From Metabacillus sp. FJAT-52054 (lineage in GTDB: Bacteria > Bacillota > Bacilli > Bacillales > Bacillaceae): a stretch of DNA of 64,000 nt. The position numbers and the translations under genes are program-made. Of this stretch, positions 18,024 through 27,338 are shown in pieces. A model generated the notes under the pieces. It did no database searches. It had not been told where the DNA came from and saw only the letters and a list, made by a program, of their open reading frames with translations. The stretch spans positions 3,294,723 through 3,358,722 of the forward strand of contig NZ_CP147407.1 in assembly GCF_037201815.1 (NCBI RefSeq). The letters run 5' to 3'. The number at the start of each line of letters is the position of its first letter. Position 1 is the first letter of the stretch.

Positions 18024-18386
18024 TCAGCACTCTTCCGGAGTACCCTTATTTGTTGCTGTCACAAACGATGACCCGCAGCCGCATGAGGCGATGGCGTTCG
18101 GGTTATCAATCGTAAATCCGCCGCCCATCATGGATTGCTTGAAGTCAATGATGGTGCCTTTTAGTGCGGGTGCGCTATCTTTATCAATCAGGACGGGGAT
18201 GCCGAAGAATTCGAGTTCGACGTCGCCTTCTTGTTTTTCGTGGTCAAATCCCATTCCGTAGGAGAGTCCGCTGCAGCCGCCGCCTTTGATTCCAACGCGG
18301 AGGAAGGCATTTTCTTCTTCGTGTTCTTTCATCATGTCTTTTATTTGAAAGGATGCTGCTTCTGTAATTGTAATTATTTCAGCCAT
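18024..18386 (-). CDS. yutM: HesB/IscA-type iron-sulfur cluster assembly protein YutM (ErpA-like)
   Basis: 120-residue A-type Fe-S carrier, which binds a [2Fe-2S] or [4Fe-4S] cluster and hands it to apo-proteins. Three conserved cysteines are present: one in GGGCSGLSYGM (about residue 38) and the C-terminal pair in ASCGCGSSF (about 103 and 105). Works downstream of the SUF machinery encoded at 47236-52420. ATG at 18386 with aaaggagtgat. Convergent with the RAYT gene; dapF lies upstream on the same strand. Confidence 0.93.
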   Translation of the reverse strand: MAEIITITEAASFQIKDMMKEHEEENAFLRVGIKGGGCSGLSYGMGFDHEKQEGDVELEFFGIPVLIDKDSAPALKGTIIDFKQSMMGGGFTIDNPNAIASCGCGSSFVTATNKGTPEEC

Positions 18387-18458
18387 GTGATCACTCCTTT
18401 TTATAAATGGCTATAGGTTAAGTATACATGGTGAGGTGGTCAGACTCAAATTCTTGAG

Positions 18459-19316
18459 CTAGCGGATATGGTACGTTCCTTCAGCGATGACTTCTGCGGG
18501 GCCGGTCATTAGGACGTTTCCTTGTTCGGTCCAGTTAATAATCAAATCTCCGCCTGCCAGGTGGACGGTGATGTCTTCACCTCTTGGGGATTTTCCATTC
18601 AGTACAGATGCGACAGCAGCGGCGCATGCTCCAGTTCCGCATGCCTGGGTGATGCCGGATCCTCTTTCCCATACCCGGAAGTTCAGTTCATTTTGGTTCA
18701 CGACTTCGATAAATTCGACGTTGATTCCGTTATGGAATCTCGGATCTTTTTCAACGGATGGGCCGAGTGTTGTCAGTGGTGCTGTTTGGATATCATCTAT
18801 ATAAAAAATAATATGTGGATTTCCCATTGATAGTGCGGTAATTTCATAAGCTTCTCCCTGGAAGATCATGTTTTCGGCTATCGCGGTTTCTTCAGGGGCT
18901 CCATCCATTGGAACGTCTTTTTTCTGAAGTCTTGGTTTTCCCATATCCACGGTTACTGCTTGGACCTGATCGCCGCTGAGATGAATTTTAGCTTCTACTA
19001 AGCCTGAGAGTGTTTCAATTTTAAAGACAGTTTCAGCTGCAAGCTTGTGTTCATAGGCGTATTTTGCGACGCATCTTAATCCGTTTCCGCAGTTTAGGGC
19101 CTCTGAGCCATCATTATTAAATACACGCATTTTGACTGGAGCCTGTTCGGATGGGCAGATGAGGATCATTCCATCTGATCCTATTCCTGTGTATGGATTG
19201 GCGACTTCTCTTGCAAGCCGGGGAAGGTCTGATTCATTCAGGATTTCTTCAAACATGTTGACATAGATATAATTGTTGCCGAGGCCATGCATTTTTGTAA
19301 ATTGAAAGGTCTCCAT
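18459..19316 (-). CDS. dapF: Diaminopimelate epimerase
   Basis: 285 residues. Interconverts LL- and meso-diaminopimelate for lysine and peptidoglycan synthesis, using two cysteines as acid/base. Both sites are visible: [12 protein letters not shown] (about residue 77) and [14 protein letters not shown] (about 223). The start [15 protein letters not shown] is the family's N-terminal signature. ATG at 19316 with tggaggaca upstream. Neighbours yutM as in B. subtilis. Confidence 0.96.
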   Translation of the reverse strand: METFQFTKMHGLGNNYIYVNMFEEILNESDLPRLAREVANPYTGIGSDGMILICPSEQAPVKMRVFNNDGSEALNCGNGLRCVAKYAYEHKLAAETVFKIETLSGLVEAKIHLSGDQVQAVTVDMGKPRLQKKDVPMDGAPEETAIAENMIFQGEAYEITALSMGNPHIIFYIDDIQTAPLTTLGPSVEKDPRFHNGINVEFIEVVNQNELNFRVWERGSGITQACGTGACAAAVASVLNGKSPRGEDITVHLAGGDLIINWTEQGNVLMTGPAEVIAEGTYHIR

Positions 19317-19407
19317 TTTCTGTCCTCCAAAAAAATGATTTCTATAAGTATAAAGTTTGCGGAGGCGGTCTACAATAGGAATATCCCCCGTTTGAATAGA
19401 ACGATAA

Positions 19408-19441
19408 GAACTCCTTGCGACTTTAGTAAGGAGTTTTTATT
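19408..19441 (+). terminator. Hairpin with T-run between dapF and the DUF2225 gene
   Basis: Stem aactcctt / aaggagtt, a 14-nt loop and a T-rich run on the plus strand. No plus-strand gene lies just upstream, so it may be a leader attenuator of the gene at 19536 or a barrier against antisense transcription. Confidence 0.6.
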
Positions 19442-19535
19442 TTTTCTGTTTAGCTGGATTATACATGATTCAGGTTTTCGCTGTCTTTTTATGGTATAAT
19501 AGAACTACTTTATTGAATTCGAAAGGAGAATAAGA

Positions 19536-20225
19536 ATGGGAAATGCTCATTTGTATGACAAAAATACTACTTGTGTTCTATGCGATTTTTCCTTCAAAAC
19601 TAAAAAACTCCGTTCTTCATTCATCCGTATTGAGTTCAACGATTCGGATTTTTACTCTAAATACAAATCAGAAAGCTGCAACCCGCTTCTATACTATGTA
19701 TCGGTGTGCCCGAATTGCGGATTTTCATTTTCTGATGAGTTTTCTCCTCAATTATCCGTTCCAGCCAAAAAGCATCTAACTGAGCATGTATGGAATCACT
19801 GGGCAAAGCATGATTATTGCCAGGAAAGGTCCATGCAGGGTGCCCTTTCAGCTTATAAGCTTGCGATTTACTGCGCTGATCTTAAGCATGAAAAACATTC
19901 GGTGAAAGCCGGTTTGCTTCACCGTCTCGCCTGGATGTACCGTTCGGAGGGCACTGAGGATCAGGAAATGCGTTTTTTGGAGCTTGCTCTTAAGGAGTAC
20001 ATTCAATCTTATATGATGGAAGATTATGCAGGCACGAAAATGACGGAAATGAGAGTGCTCTATTTAATCGGCGAGCTGAGCAGAAGAATCGGGAAGGAAA
20101 CTCAAGCGGTAAGGTACTTTTCCCGTATAATCGAAAACCAGAGCCAGACGCTTGAAAAAGGTTTGGTAGAAATGGCTAAGGACAGGTGGCAGGAAATGAG
20201 AGAGGCCAGAGCTCTTGTCCAATAG
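19536..20225 (+). CDS. DUF2225 family protein
   Basis: 229 residues. An N-terminal zinc-binding part shows CVLCDFSFKTKKLRSSFIR and later CPNCGFSFSDEF, two CxxC pairs about 50 residues apart. The C-terminal part is helical and TPR-like (AYKLAIYCADLKHEKHSVKAG, LHRLAWMYRSEG). This matches the DUF2225 family of Firmicutes, whose function I do not know. ATG at 19536 with gaaaggaga; own terminator downstream. Confidence 0.85.
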   Translation: MGNAHLYDKNTTCVLCDFSFKTKKLRSSFIRIEFNDSDFYSKYKSESCNPLLYYVSVCPNCGFSFSDEFSPQLSVPAKKHLTEHVWNHWAKHDYCQERSMQGALSAYKLAIYCADLKHEKHSVKAGLLHRLAWMYRSEGTEDQEMRFLELALKEYIQSYMMEDYAGTKMTEMRVLYLIGELSRRIGKETQAVRYFSRIIENQSQTLEKGLVEMAKDRWQEMREARALVQ

Positions 20226-20232
20226 TTTATAG

Positions 20233-20264
20233 AAAAGGATGGCCTCGGGAGGCCATCCTTTTTA
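20233..20264. terminator. Bidirectional terminator, DUF2225 gene / yuzB
   Basis: Stem aaggatggcct / aggccatcctt with a 5-nt loop and a T-run on the plus strand. Confidence 0.9.
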
Positions 20265-20266
20265 TA

Positions 20267-20503
20267 TTAGAACATCGGATTCTCTTCCAGATGCTGATAG
20301 ATATTTTCAACGAGCTGGTCGGGGGTTTCGCCAGTTACGGCTTCACCGTTTACAAGGGCATACATGGATTCGAAGCATTTGCCGCAATATCCAAGACAGC
20401 CGTATTCCACGATATCTAAGTTTGGATCCTTTTCGAGCGTTTCAAGTGCCCGCTGTGATCCGTTTGCCAGATTGCTTATGCAAAATTCAATTATCGGCTT
20501 CAT
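20267..20503 (-). CDS. yuzB: YuzB family protein (UPF0349)
   Basis: 78 residues. Contains Cys8 in [10 protein letters not shown] and a cluster [13 protein letters not shown] (three Cys around residues 36-43), resembling a thioredoxin-like [2Fe-2S] ferredoxin fragment. Position next to yutJ matches B. subtilis. Function not established. ATG at 20503 with agaggtgata; a good promoter lies at 20529-20558. Confidence 0.9.
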   Translation of the reverse strand: MKPIIEFCISNLANGSQRALETLEKDPNLDIVEYGCLGYCGKCFESMYALVNGEAVTGETPDQLVENIYQHLEENPMF

Positions 20504-20528
20504 GCTATCACCTCTCTAATTCTTTCTT

Positions 20529-20558
20529 ATCCTACCCTGTTTCGATAAAAATCGTCAA
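20529..20558 (-). promoter_or_regulatory. Sigma-A promoter of yuzB
   Basis: On the minus strand TTGACG (20553-20558), 18-bp spacer, TAGGAT (20529-20534), 26 bp upstream of the start codon. Confidence 0.55.
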
Positions 20559-20683
20559 TGTTTATTGGATAGAGGCTTCCAAAAGCTCTGTCCACTTTGA
20601 TACAATTAACTTAACACATTTACGTAATAAGGTTGTACTATTCAGCACTTTTACATAGTAAGTGGATATTTTGCCGGGGTATA

Positions 20684-20712
20684 TTGTGATTTTGCAGCAA
20701 ATTCGATATACT
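20684..20712 (+). promoter_or_regulatory. Sigma-A promoter of yutJ
   Basis: TTGTGA (20684-20689), 17-bp spacer, TATACT (20707-20712). The leader to the start codon is about 85 nt. Apart from this and the yuzB promoter, I see nothing else in the 303-bp gap 20504-20806. Confidence 0.6.
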
Positions 20713-20806
20713 ATTTAGTGGCATTTTGAAAAGGTTTTCTTTAATTTTATCAGTTTAGAATACTATTTTTTTATTAATTCCCATGGGGAGAAGGGGAAAT
20801 CCGCAT

Positions 20807-21874
20807 ATGAAAAATCTAGTAATTCTTGGCGGCGGGTATGGGGGAATGAGAATTCTTCAAAGACTGCTTCCAAATAACCTTCCAAATGATGTTCAAATCA
20901 CCCTGGTTGATAAAAATCCCTATCACTGCCTGAAAACGGAATACTACGCGCTGGCAGCCGGAACTATTTCTGATCACCACATCCGGGTGGATTTTCCAGA
21001 GCATGAAAACCTGACTCATAAATACGGGGAAGTTGCTTCCATTGACCGAAAAGAAAAAGAGATTGTGTTCACGAATGGAGAAACGCTAGGCTATGATGAT
21101 CTTGTAGTGGGTCTTGGCTGTGAGGATAAGTACCATGCTGTACCAGGAGCACAGGAATATTCATACAGCATTCAAACGATTGATCAGTCACGCAAGACGT
21201 ATCGGAAGGTTAATGACCTGCCTGCAGGTGCAATCGTTTCCATAGTAGGCGCAGGTTTGAGCGGTGTTGAATTGGCAAGTGAACTGCGCGAGAGCCGTAA
21301 AGATTTAAAGATTAAATTATTTGATCGCGGAGCAACAATCCTCTCTATGTTCCCAGAAAGACTCAGCCGCTATGTACAGGGCTGGTTTGAAGATCATGGA
21401 GTTGAAATTATTAATGGCGCAAATATTACGAAGGTCGAGCCGAATGTTGTTTACAATCATAATGAACCTGTTCAAAGTGATGTCATTGTGTGGACAGCCG
21501 GAATTCAGCCTAGTAAAATTGTTCGCGAGATGGATGTTGAAAAGGATACACAAGGCCGTGTCGTGCTGACTCCTCAGCATTACATTCCGAATGATAAGAG
21601 CGTATTTGTGGTGGGAGATTGCGCTTCCCTTCCTTATGCACCAAGCGCCCAGCTTGCCGAAGCACAGGCTGAACAGATTGTTATTGTTTTGCTGAAACGA
21701 TGGAAAAACGAACCGGAACCGGAATCATTCCCGCAATTTAAACTTAAAGGGATTCTAGGGTCGCTCGGTAAAAAGCATGGCTTTGGATTACTTAACGAAA
21801 AGCCGCTTATGGGCCGGGTTCCGCGCTTGCTTAAATCAGGAATTTTATGGATGTACAAGTTTCATAGAGGTTGA
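20807..21874 (+). CDS. yutJ: NADH dehydrogenase-like FAD protein YutJ
   Basis: 355-residue pyridine-nucleotide disulphide oxidoreductase-family protein related to NDH-2. It has an FAD motif (VILGGGYGGMRILQRL, residues 4-19), a second Rossmann motif (VSIVGAGLSGVELASEL, about 146-162) and the C-terminal FAD loop FVVGDCASLPYAPSAQLAEAQ. B. subtilis YutJ matches throughout. It is shorter than true NDH-2 and ends without an obvious membrane-anchoring helix, so quinone reductase activity is uncertain. ATG 20807 is chosen over 20783: gaagggg is spaced for it and the protein then begins MKNLVILGGG. Confidence 0.9.
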   Translation: MKNLVILGGGYGGMRILQRLLPNNLPNDVQITLVDKNPYHCLKTEYYALAAGTISDHHIRVDFPEHENLTHKYGEVASIDRKEKEIVFTNGETLGYDDLVVGLGCEDKYHAVPGAQEYSYSIQTIDQSRKTYRKVNDLPAGAIVSIVGAGLSGVELASELRESRKDLKIKLFDRGATILSMFPERLSRYVQGWFEDHGVEIINGANITKVEPNVVYNHNEPVQSDVIVWTAGIQPSKIVREMDVEKDTQGRVVLTPQHYIPNDKSVFVVGDCASLPYAPSAQLAEAQAEQIVIVLLKRWKNEPEPESFPQFKLKGILGSLGKKHGFGLLNEKPLMGRVPRLLKSGILWMYKFHRG

Positions 21875-21953
21875 TTGGTCATGGCGGAGGATACTTTCCG
21901 CCTTTTTTGTTTTGTTAAAGGCTTTGTTAAAGCAATATGTTGATTTTAAACAC

Positions 21954-22030
21954 CTGTTGATAGGAGCGGAAGGCGTGAGACTCCGAGCTGAGAGCAGCGG
22001 GACAGGCGAGACGCCGCAGTGCAATCTGCA
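21954..22030 (+). repeat. Partial copy of a dispersed GC-rich repeat (element E1)
   Basis: A GC-rich stretch between convergent genes. Its segment 21996-22019 matches 46588-46611 in the copy near 46600 at 22 of 24 positions (core gcgggacagg). The flank gttgataggagcggaaggcg is the left end of a repeat I recall as widespread in Bacillus genomes. Confidence 0.75.
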
Positions 22031-22069
22031 GCAGAGCTTTTCAAATTCGGGATCCCTCTTAAAAATCGC

Positions 22070-22098
22070 AAAAAAAAGCACTCTCATCAGAGTACTTC
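22070..22098 (-). terminator. Terminator of the 80-aa gene
   Basis: Minus-strand stem aagtactctgatgagagtgctt followed by eight T. Confidence 0.85.
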
Positions 22099-22134
22099 CC
22101 CAAACTAACGATTCATTTCACAAGGAAGTACCGG

Positions 22135-22377
22135 TTACGCAGTAATCCATGAATACTTCATCATTGCCTTGCTGACTGCTTTTGATTTTGATGGGTCGGC
22201 TGAACTGGTATGGAAAACTCCATTCTGATCTGTAACGTACACTTTGTATTGCAGCTTTCCTTTTCCGTCTTTCTCAAGATGAATATCAATCATGCACTTG
22301 GTTTGATTGATTTCATATTCATATGTGTGATTTCGGATGACTGTATGATTTTTCAGTGCGTTCATTTTATTATTCAT
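22135..22377 (-). CDS. Small conserved-looking protein of unknown function (80 aa)
   Basis: 80 residues, hydrophilic and basic, no membrane segment. It starts MNNKMNALKNHTVIRNHTYE and has a beta-rich centre (YEINQTKCMIDIHLEKDGKGKLQYKV is split by a Gly-Lys turn), then a helix with SKAVSKAMMKYSW. RBS aaggaggct before ATG 22377 and a strong terminator support it. I do not recognise the family. Confidence 0.75.
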   Translation of the reverse strand: MNNKMNALKNHTVIRNHTYEYEINQTKCMIDIHLEKDGKGKLQYKVYVTDQNGVFHTSSADPSKSKAVSKAMMKYSWITA

Positions 22378-22487
22378 GATATAGCCTCCTTTTTGAAAAC
22401 TATACCATGAAATAGGTCATTTTACTTAATTAATTTTGAAAATTAAGGTGCTGAAATGGTCGAATACTCCCGAATCCTTACCGAACT

Positions 22488-22802
22488 TTATGCTCCCTTT
22501 ACGAGACCGAGTTTTTCAAGCTCTTCACAAATTGTTTTAAGCCGGGGATTGCCCTCTCCAACCACATTGCCGTTAATGACGACGAGGGGATAAAAGTATT
22601 CATCGTTTTGAATTTTTTCGGCTATTTCTTTTTTTTCACCTTCAAGATCGGGGTTATGGATGTCTATATAGGAGACTTCAATGAATTGATTTGGGTATTT
22701 TCTTGAGAGTGCTGCACTAAGCCACTCTTGTGTCTCTTTTGATGAAGGCATGTTTACACAGCTTGGACATAATACTTCTGCACCATATACTTCGATGTTC
22801 AT
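22488..22802 (-). CDS. yuzD: YuzD family protein (DUF1462)
   Basis: 104 residues with a thioredoxin-like pattern: early CPSC motif (GAEVLCPSCVNMPSS, Cys12/Cys15), then IEVSYIDIHNPD, a YPLVVINGNVVGEG cis-Pro-like strand and a final helix. A redox or Fe-S-handling role near yutI (NifU-like) is plausible but unproven. Divergent from yutI, as in B. subtilis. ATG at 22802 with gcggagggggaa upstream. Confidence 0.9.
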   Translation of the reverse strand: MNIEVYGAEVLCPSCVNMPSSKETQEWLSAALSRKYPNQFIEVSYIDIHNPDLEGEKKEIAEKIQNDEYFYPLVVINGNVVGEGNPRLKTICEELEKLGLVKGA

Positions 22803-22911
22803 GGTTTTCCCCCTCCGCGGTCAATGCTTTTCTTCATTGTATTCGATTTGCGCGCTTTTTGCATATGTTTTTAACAGGCATCATTTGTCCGTAGGTTTCT
22901 CGAAAAAAATG

Positions 22912-22920
22912 TGATACAAT
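22912..22920 (+). promoter_or_regulatory. Extended -10 promoter of yutI
   Basis: TGATACAAT gives TG-N-TACAAT, with TSS near 22927 and start codon at 23008. No clear -35 box. Confidence 0.45.
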
Positions 22921-23007
22921 AGGAGAAAATATGGAGATTTCCGAGTCTCGGCATTCGATTTTTTTAACATGCCGGAATATAATAGTGGCAGGAAGGAGAC
23001 GATAGCT

Positions 23008-23241
23008 ATGGAAGAAAATCAAAGAGAACAAGTACAGGAAGTACTCGATAAATTGCGTCCGTTTTTGCTTCGCGATGGCGGAGACTGTGAACTGGTGGAT
23101 ATTGAAGATGGAATTGTAAAACTTCGTCTTTTGGGAGCTTGCGGAAGCTGCCCAAGTTCAACAATTACACTGAAGGCTGGTATAGAGCGTGCATTGCTTG
23201 AAGAAGTACCTGGTGTAGTGGAAGTTGAGCAAGTATTTTAA
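23008..23241 (+). CDS. yutI: NifU-like Fe-S scaffold/carrier YutI
   Basis: 77 residues, the C-terminal NifU (Nfu) domain alone. [20 protein letters not shown] is followed by the cluster-binding motif [14 protein letters not shown] (CxxC, residues 49 and 52) and a closing [11 protein letters not shown]. Nfu proteins carry Fe-S clusters from the SUF scaffold to clients such as lipoyl synthase, encoded at 35243. The frame is open upstream to 22969, but ATG 23008 has the RBS (ggaaggagacga) and gives the known family length. Confidence 0.95.
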   Translation: MEENQREQVQEVLDKLRPFLLRDGGDCELVDIEDGIVKLRLLGACGSCPSSTITLKAGIERALLEEVPGVVEVEQVF

Positions 23242-23247
23242 TGAATG

Positions 23248-23288
23248 AGAAGAAGCCTCCGGTTTTTACCGGGGGCTTCTTTTTTTTT
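23248..23288. terminator. Bidirectional terminator, yutI / yuxL
   Basis: Stem agaagcctccgg / ccgggggcttct followed by nine T; it overlaps the stop region of the convergent yuxL. Confidence 0.9.
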
Positions 23289-25248
23289 ACACATGCTCAT
23301 TAAACCATGCAGTGATCGCGTTCAGCCGCTCTACCCTCAGCAAAGGATGGCCGCTTCGGGATAGCTCGTGATTTTGTTCAGGAAAACGAATGAATTTTAC
23401 ATTTTTGCCTTTTCTCTTCAGAAGGATATAAAGCTGTTCTGCCTGCTCGATTGGACATCTGTAGTCCTTTTCGCTGTGAAGGATGAGAAGCGGCGTGTCG
23501 ATTTCATCGGCATATTTCAGCGGAGAGTGGTCCCAAAGCTTCATGGCATCACCTGGCATAGTTCCGCCTACTTCCCATTCTGTGAAGAACGTGCCGATAT
23601 CGCTCACTCCGTAAAAGCTGAGCCAGTTGCTGATGGATCGCTGGGTGACGGCCGCTTTAAAGCGGTTTGTATGGCCGACAATCCAGTTCGTCATAAATCC
23701 GCCGTAGCTTCCGCCTGTTACACCTAGCCGTCCCTGGTCAACAAACGAAAAATCCTCAAGGGCAGCATCGACTGCCGTCATTAAATCCTTGTAATCACTG
23801 CCTCCGTAATCGCCTCGGTTTAAATTCACAAAATCCTGGCCATATCCATGGCTTCCGCGCGGGTTTACGTAAAGAATGGCGTAGCCCTGTGAAGCGAGGA
23901 CCTGAAATTCGTGAAAATAAGTGTTGGCATACATCATATGAGGTCCTCCGTGAATCTGCAGAATCAGCGGGTATTTTTTACCCTCTTCCATTACCGCAGG
24001 CTTCATGAGCCATCCATGAATGCTCCATCCATCTTCCGCTTCTGCTTCAAACGCTTGTGGAGCTGAAATTAAGGTACCCTCCAGCCATTGCTGGTTCAGA
24101 TGGGTAAGCTTCACAATTTCTCCTGTTCGAAAGTCCGCTTCAAAGAGCTCTGATGGTGAAATGGGTGTACTGATTGAAAGCACGCCCCAGTGCTCTGAAG
24201 GGTGCATTGCAAGCCCGCTAACATGCTCTTCTTCCACTCGGACGGGATACATCAATCCTTCAATCGAACCGTAATAGACTCCCGTGCTGCCCCGATCCGT
24301 TACGATCAGATAAAATCCTTGAGAATCTGCTGTCCATTGAACATCCGGAGAAACCGCTCCATATAAGGAGTCACTTACAGCAGCATCACCTGCGTACATA
24401 TCCCATTCACCAGTCAGGCATTGCAGCGTTTCATGTTCCGTATTGTAGAGCCAAAGCTTTTGAAGGGTAGCACTTTTATATTCCTTCTCATGCCCGAAAA
24501 ACGCCAGGCAGCGGCCATCAGGAGAAAATTGAGGTTTGGAGAAAATACCTCTTCCTCCCGTTATGTTTTTGTCCGCTCCGGTCTTTAAATTCTTAATATG
24601 TATATCCGAAACAAGTCCTGTACCTGGAATTTCGGGTGGTGTATGGACGTATGCAAGCTGTCCGGCTGACACAGAAGGACTTTCAGCATCTCCTTCGCAG
24701 CTTACCAATTCTCTTGTTTCCCCTGTGCTCAGATCAAGTTGAAATAATCTGCTTTTTCTGCCCCGGATGAATCCATCCCGGTCAGATTTGTAGCGGATTT
24801 GCGTCACTTCAAGTGGCACAGGGTATTCCGGTTTCTTTTTTGGATTTTCATAGGAATCGTTTTCCGGTAAATAGGTCAGAAATAGAAGGCGGTCCTCGTC
24901 GATCCATAACGGATTCGATACGCCGTGACTGGAAAAGGTAAGCTGTCTGCCTTCCCCGCCGCCGGCTTTCATCACATAAGCTTGAGGAGTTCCTGAACGG
25001 TCTGATATAAACGCAAGATTTCCCCCTGATGACCAGCGCGGAGAATGATTTTTATTTTCGCCAAATGTCCATTGCTCCATTGCTTGAGTGTTCCTGTTGA
25101 TTACATGCAAATGGGACTGATAGGTATGTGTTTTTTCTATAATGGATGATACGGTATAGACGATTTGGCTGCCGTCCGGCGAGATACGCGGATCAGCAGG
25201 GGTCTTTATTTTATATAAATCCTCTGATGTTATTTTTCGATCGGTCAT
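23287..25248 (-). CDS. yuxL: S9-family serine peptidase YuxL (acylaminoacyl-peptidase-like)
   Basis: 653 residues. An N-terminal beta-propeller of WD40-like PD40 repeats (about 10-390) precedes an alpha/beta-hydrolase catalytic domain. The catalytic triad is visible: Ser in VTGGSYGGFMTNW (about 505), Asp in LILHSEKDYRCPIEQAE (about 590) and His in FPEQNHELSRSG (about 622); LQIHGGPHMMY is the oxyanion loop. It cleaves short peptides, probably in the cytosol. ATG 25248 is chosen over GTG 25257, because ggagga lies directly against the GTG but 10 nt from the ATG. Confidence 0.93.
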   Translation of the reverse strand: MTDRKITSEDLYKIKTPADPRISPDGSQIVYTVSSIIEKTHTYQSHLHVINRNTQAMEQWTFGENKNHSPRWSSGGNLAFISDRSGTPQAYVMKAGGGEGRQLTFSSHGVSNPLWIDEDRLLFLTYLPENDSYENPKKKPEYPVPLEVTQIRYKSDRDGFIRGRKSRLFQLDLSTGETRELVSCEGDAESPSVSAGQLAYVHTPPEIPGTGLVSDIHIKNLKTGADKNITGGRGIFSKPQFSPDGRCLAFFGHEKEYKSATLQKLWLYNTEHETLQCLTGEWDMYAGDAAVSDSLYGAVSPDVQWTADSQGFYLIVTDRGSTGVYYGSIEGLMYPVRVEEEHVSGLAMHPSEHWGVLSISTPISPSELFEADFRTGEIVKLTHLNQQWLEGTLISAPQAFEAEAEDGWSIHGWLMKPAVMEEGKKYPLILQIHGGPHMMYANTYFHEFQVLASQGYAILYVNPRGSHGYGQDFVNLNRGDYGGSDYKDLMTAVDAALEDFSFVDQGRLGVTGGSYGGFMTNWIVGHTNRFKAAVTQRSISNWLSFYGVSDIGTFFTEWEVGGTMPGDAMKLWDHSPLKYADEIDTPLLILHSEKDYRCPIEQAEQLYILLKRKGKNVKFIRFPEQNHELSRSGHPLLRVERLNAITAWFNEHV

Positions 25249-25317
25249 TATGCGCACTCCTCCTTATTGCCATTATACTTGCTTCGGCAAATTACATGTT
25301 AGTTTTATGGCACCGCT

Positions 25318-25350
25318 AAAAAGACACGCAGGATTCAGCGTGTCTTTTTA
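25318..25350. terminator. Terminator of the hom-thrC-thrB operon
   Basis: Stem aaaaagacacgc / gcgtgtcttttt with a short loop; the T-run on the minus strand follows thrB. Confidence 0.88.
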
Positions 25351-26280
25351 TCATACGTTTCCCGAATGGTTATAGCTTGAAAAGCGTTCGACCGTACTGC
25401 CCTCCGAAGGAACAAACAGAAGGTCTGCATGACAGTCAGGAAATTGCCTGCGAAGCAGATCAGCAAGCCTTTGACCTTCTCCCTTTTTCGCAAAACTGAT
25501 CACTGCGGGGCCGGCTCCGCTTAGTGCTGTGCCATAGGCGCCGGCTTTTTTGGCAGCAGCTGCAACAAGTTCTAATTCAGGTGTCAGCGTTCCTCTGTAT
25601 GGCTGGTGAAACAGATCCTTCTCCATCATCTTTCCTGCAAGCTTCCAGTTGCCTGTCATGAGAGCAGCGACGAGCAGATTTCCGACAGCTCCCGCTTCCA
25701 CTGCTGATTTAAATGGCAAGGCTGCCGGGAGTACGTCTCTTGCATCCTTTGTAAAAACCTTGTATGACGGAACGACGACCACTGGGTCCATTTGGAAATC
25801 AGGCAAGTGAACGATGCTCGTTTCATCTTTTTGGTGGAGTCCGATGACCATTCCGCCATACACGGATGCCCCTGCATTGTCCGGATGTTCTTCCTCAAGA
25901 CTTGCAAGCCTCGCCTTCTCTTCAAGAGTAAGAGCGAGTCCGCATAATGCATCTGCAAGCTCCACTCCTGCAACGATGGCAGCAGCACTGCTTCCGAGCC
26001 CTCTGGCTACAGGAATATCACTCCATACCTTAACATGACAGGCGGGCATCCTGCTCCCATACTCAGAAGCAGTCCGCTCCGCTACCTGATAAATAAGGTT
26101 TTCCTTTCCCTCAGGCAACCCGGAAGTTTCAGGACTTTCTGCTTCAAAAAACCATGAATCTGATAAAGAAACAGTCAAAATCAAATATTTGCTGAGCGCA
26201 AGTCCGATGGAGTCAAAGCCCGGCCCAAGGTTCGCTGTGCTGCCGGGTACTTTAATTTTAAGCATCTCTCCTTCTTTCAT
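25351..26280 (-). CDS. thrB: Homoserine kinase
   Basis: 309 residues. Phosphorylates L-homoserine with ATP, the step before threonine synthase. GHMP-kinase motifs are [19 protein letters not shown] near the N-terminus and the ATP-binding loop [16 protein letters not shown] (about 92-107); a C-terminal GAGPAVISF closes the fold. The ATG at 26280 overlaps the thrC stop by 4 bp, indicating translational coupling; a usable aaaggag lies 10 nt upstream. A second ATG (26265) is possible, but B. subtilis ThrB also has the longer N-terminus. Confidence 0.96.
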   Translation of the reverse strand: MKEGEMLKIKVPGSTANLGPGFDSIGLALSKYLILTVSLSDSWFFEAESPETSGLPEGKENLIYQVAERTASEYGSRMPACHVKVWSDIPVARGLGSSAAAIVAGVELADALCGLALTLEEKARLASLEEEHPDNAGASVYGGMVIGLHQKDETSIVHLPDFQMDPVVVVPSYKVFTKDARDVLPAALPFKSAVEAGAVGNLLVAALMTGNWKLAGKMMEKDLFHQPYRGTLTPELELVAAAAKKAGAYGTALSGAGPAVISFAKKGEGQRLADLLRRQFPDCHADLLFVPSEGSTVERFSSYNHSGNV

Positions 26281-27338
26281 ACCGGCTGTACTCCTTTAAG
26301 ACGCTCTAAAATACTCTCTTCCTCATTCGGGAGAAGAATTGGTTTAATTTCATTATAATCAATGGCCGTATTCGGATCCTTCAAGCCATTGCCAGTCAGA
26401 ACCGAAACAATCCGGACCCCTTTAGGAATCTCTCCGCTTTTCAGCTGTTTCATGACCCCTGCAATCGACACGCATGAGGCGGGCTCTGCAAAAATACCTT
26501 CTGATCTGGCAATAAGCCTGTATGCCTCCAGTATTTCATTGTCCGTTACCTCATCAATCTTCCCGCCTGACTGATCTGCCGCTGCAACGGCGAGCTCCCA
26601 GCTGGCAGGATTGCCGATACGGATGGCCGTTGCAATCGTTTCCGGCTGATCGATGACCTGTTTGCGTACAATCGCAGCAGCACCTTCCGCCTCAAATCCT
26701 CTCATTTGGGGCAATCCGGTTTGCTTTTCTTGATGATATTCCGTAAATCCCTTCCAATAGGCTGATATATTGCCTGCATTTCCGACTGGAATGGATAGGA
26801 TGTCCGGTGCGCTTCCCAGTGCATCACAGACTTCGAAGGCAGCTGTTTTTTGTCCTTCAAGCCGATATGGATTTACAGAGTTCACTAATGTAATCGGGAG
26901 CTTCGCGCATACACTGCGGACAATCTTAAGAGCATCATCAAAATTTCCAGGAATGGAGTAAATTTCGGCACCATACATAACCGCCTGTGCAAGTTTTCCA
27001 AAAGCAATTTTGCCTTCAGGAATGACAACAATGCTTTTCATTCCCGCTCTTGCAGCATAGGCTGCGGCTGCGGCAGAGGTATTTCCAGTGGATGCGCACA
27101 TAACGGTATTGCTCCCTGCCTCTTTCGCTTTGGCAACGGCCATGACCATACCGCGGTCTTTAAAAGACCCTGTCGGATTCGTTCCTTCAGTTTTCACATA
27201 CCAGTCGACTCCGAACTGTTCGGACAGTTTAGACAAGCGAATAAGGGGCGTATTGCCTTCATTTAAGGTAAGGGCAGGTGTGTCCTCATTAACCGGCAGA
27301 TAGTCCTTGTATGCTTTTAGAAGTCCTTCCCAGCTCAT
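26277..27338 (-). CDS. thrC: Threonine synthase
   Basis: 353-residue PLP enzyme converting O-phosphohomoserine to threonine. The PLP lysine is in the motif [16 protein letters not shown] (about residue 60). The phosphate-cradle loop [15 protein letters not shown] and the [16 protein letters not shown] segment are typical of the short Bacillus-type ThrC. Its start overlaps the hom stop by 4 bp and its stop overlaps the thrB start, so the three genes form one tightly coupled operon. Confidence 0.97.
   Translation of the reverse strand: MSWEGLLKAYKDYLPVNEDTPALTLNEGNTPLIRLSKLSEQFGVDWYVKTEGTNPTGSFKDRGMVMAVAKAKEAGSNTVMCASTGNTSAAAAAYAARAGMKSIVVIPEGKIAFGKLAQAVMYGAEIYSIPGNFDDALKIVRSVCAKLPITLVNSVNPYRLEGQKTAAFEVCDALGSAPDILSIPVGNAGNISAYWKGFTEYHQEKQTGLPQMRGFEAEGAAAIVRKQVIDQPETIATAIRIGNPASWELAVAAADQSGGKIDEVTDNEILEAYRLIARSEGIFAEPASCVSIAGVMKQLKSGEIPKGVRIVSVLTGNGLKDPNTAIDYNEIKPILLPNEEESILERLKGVQPV

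Noticed and set aside
20504..20806. Possible small gene or RNA between yuzB and yutJ
   Set aside because: No frame with RBS and no stable hairpins; the two divergent promoters account for the gap.
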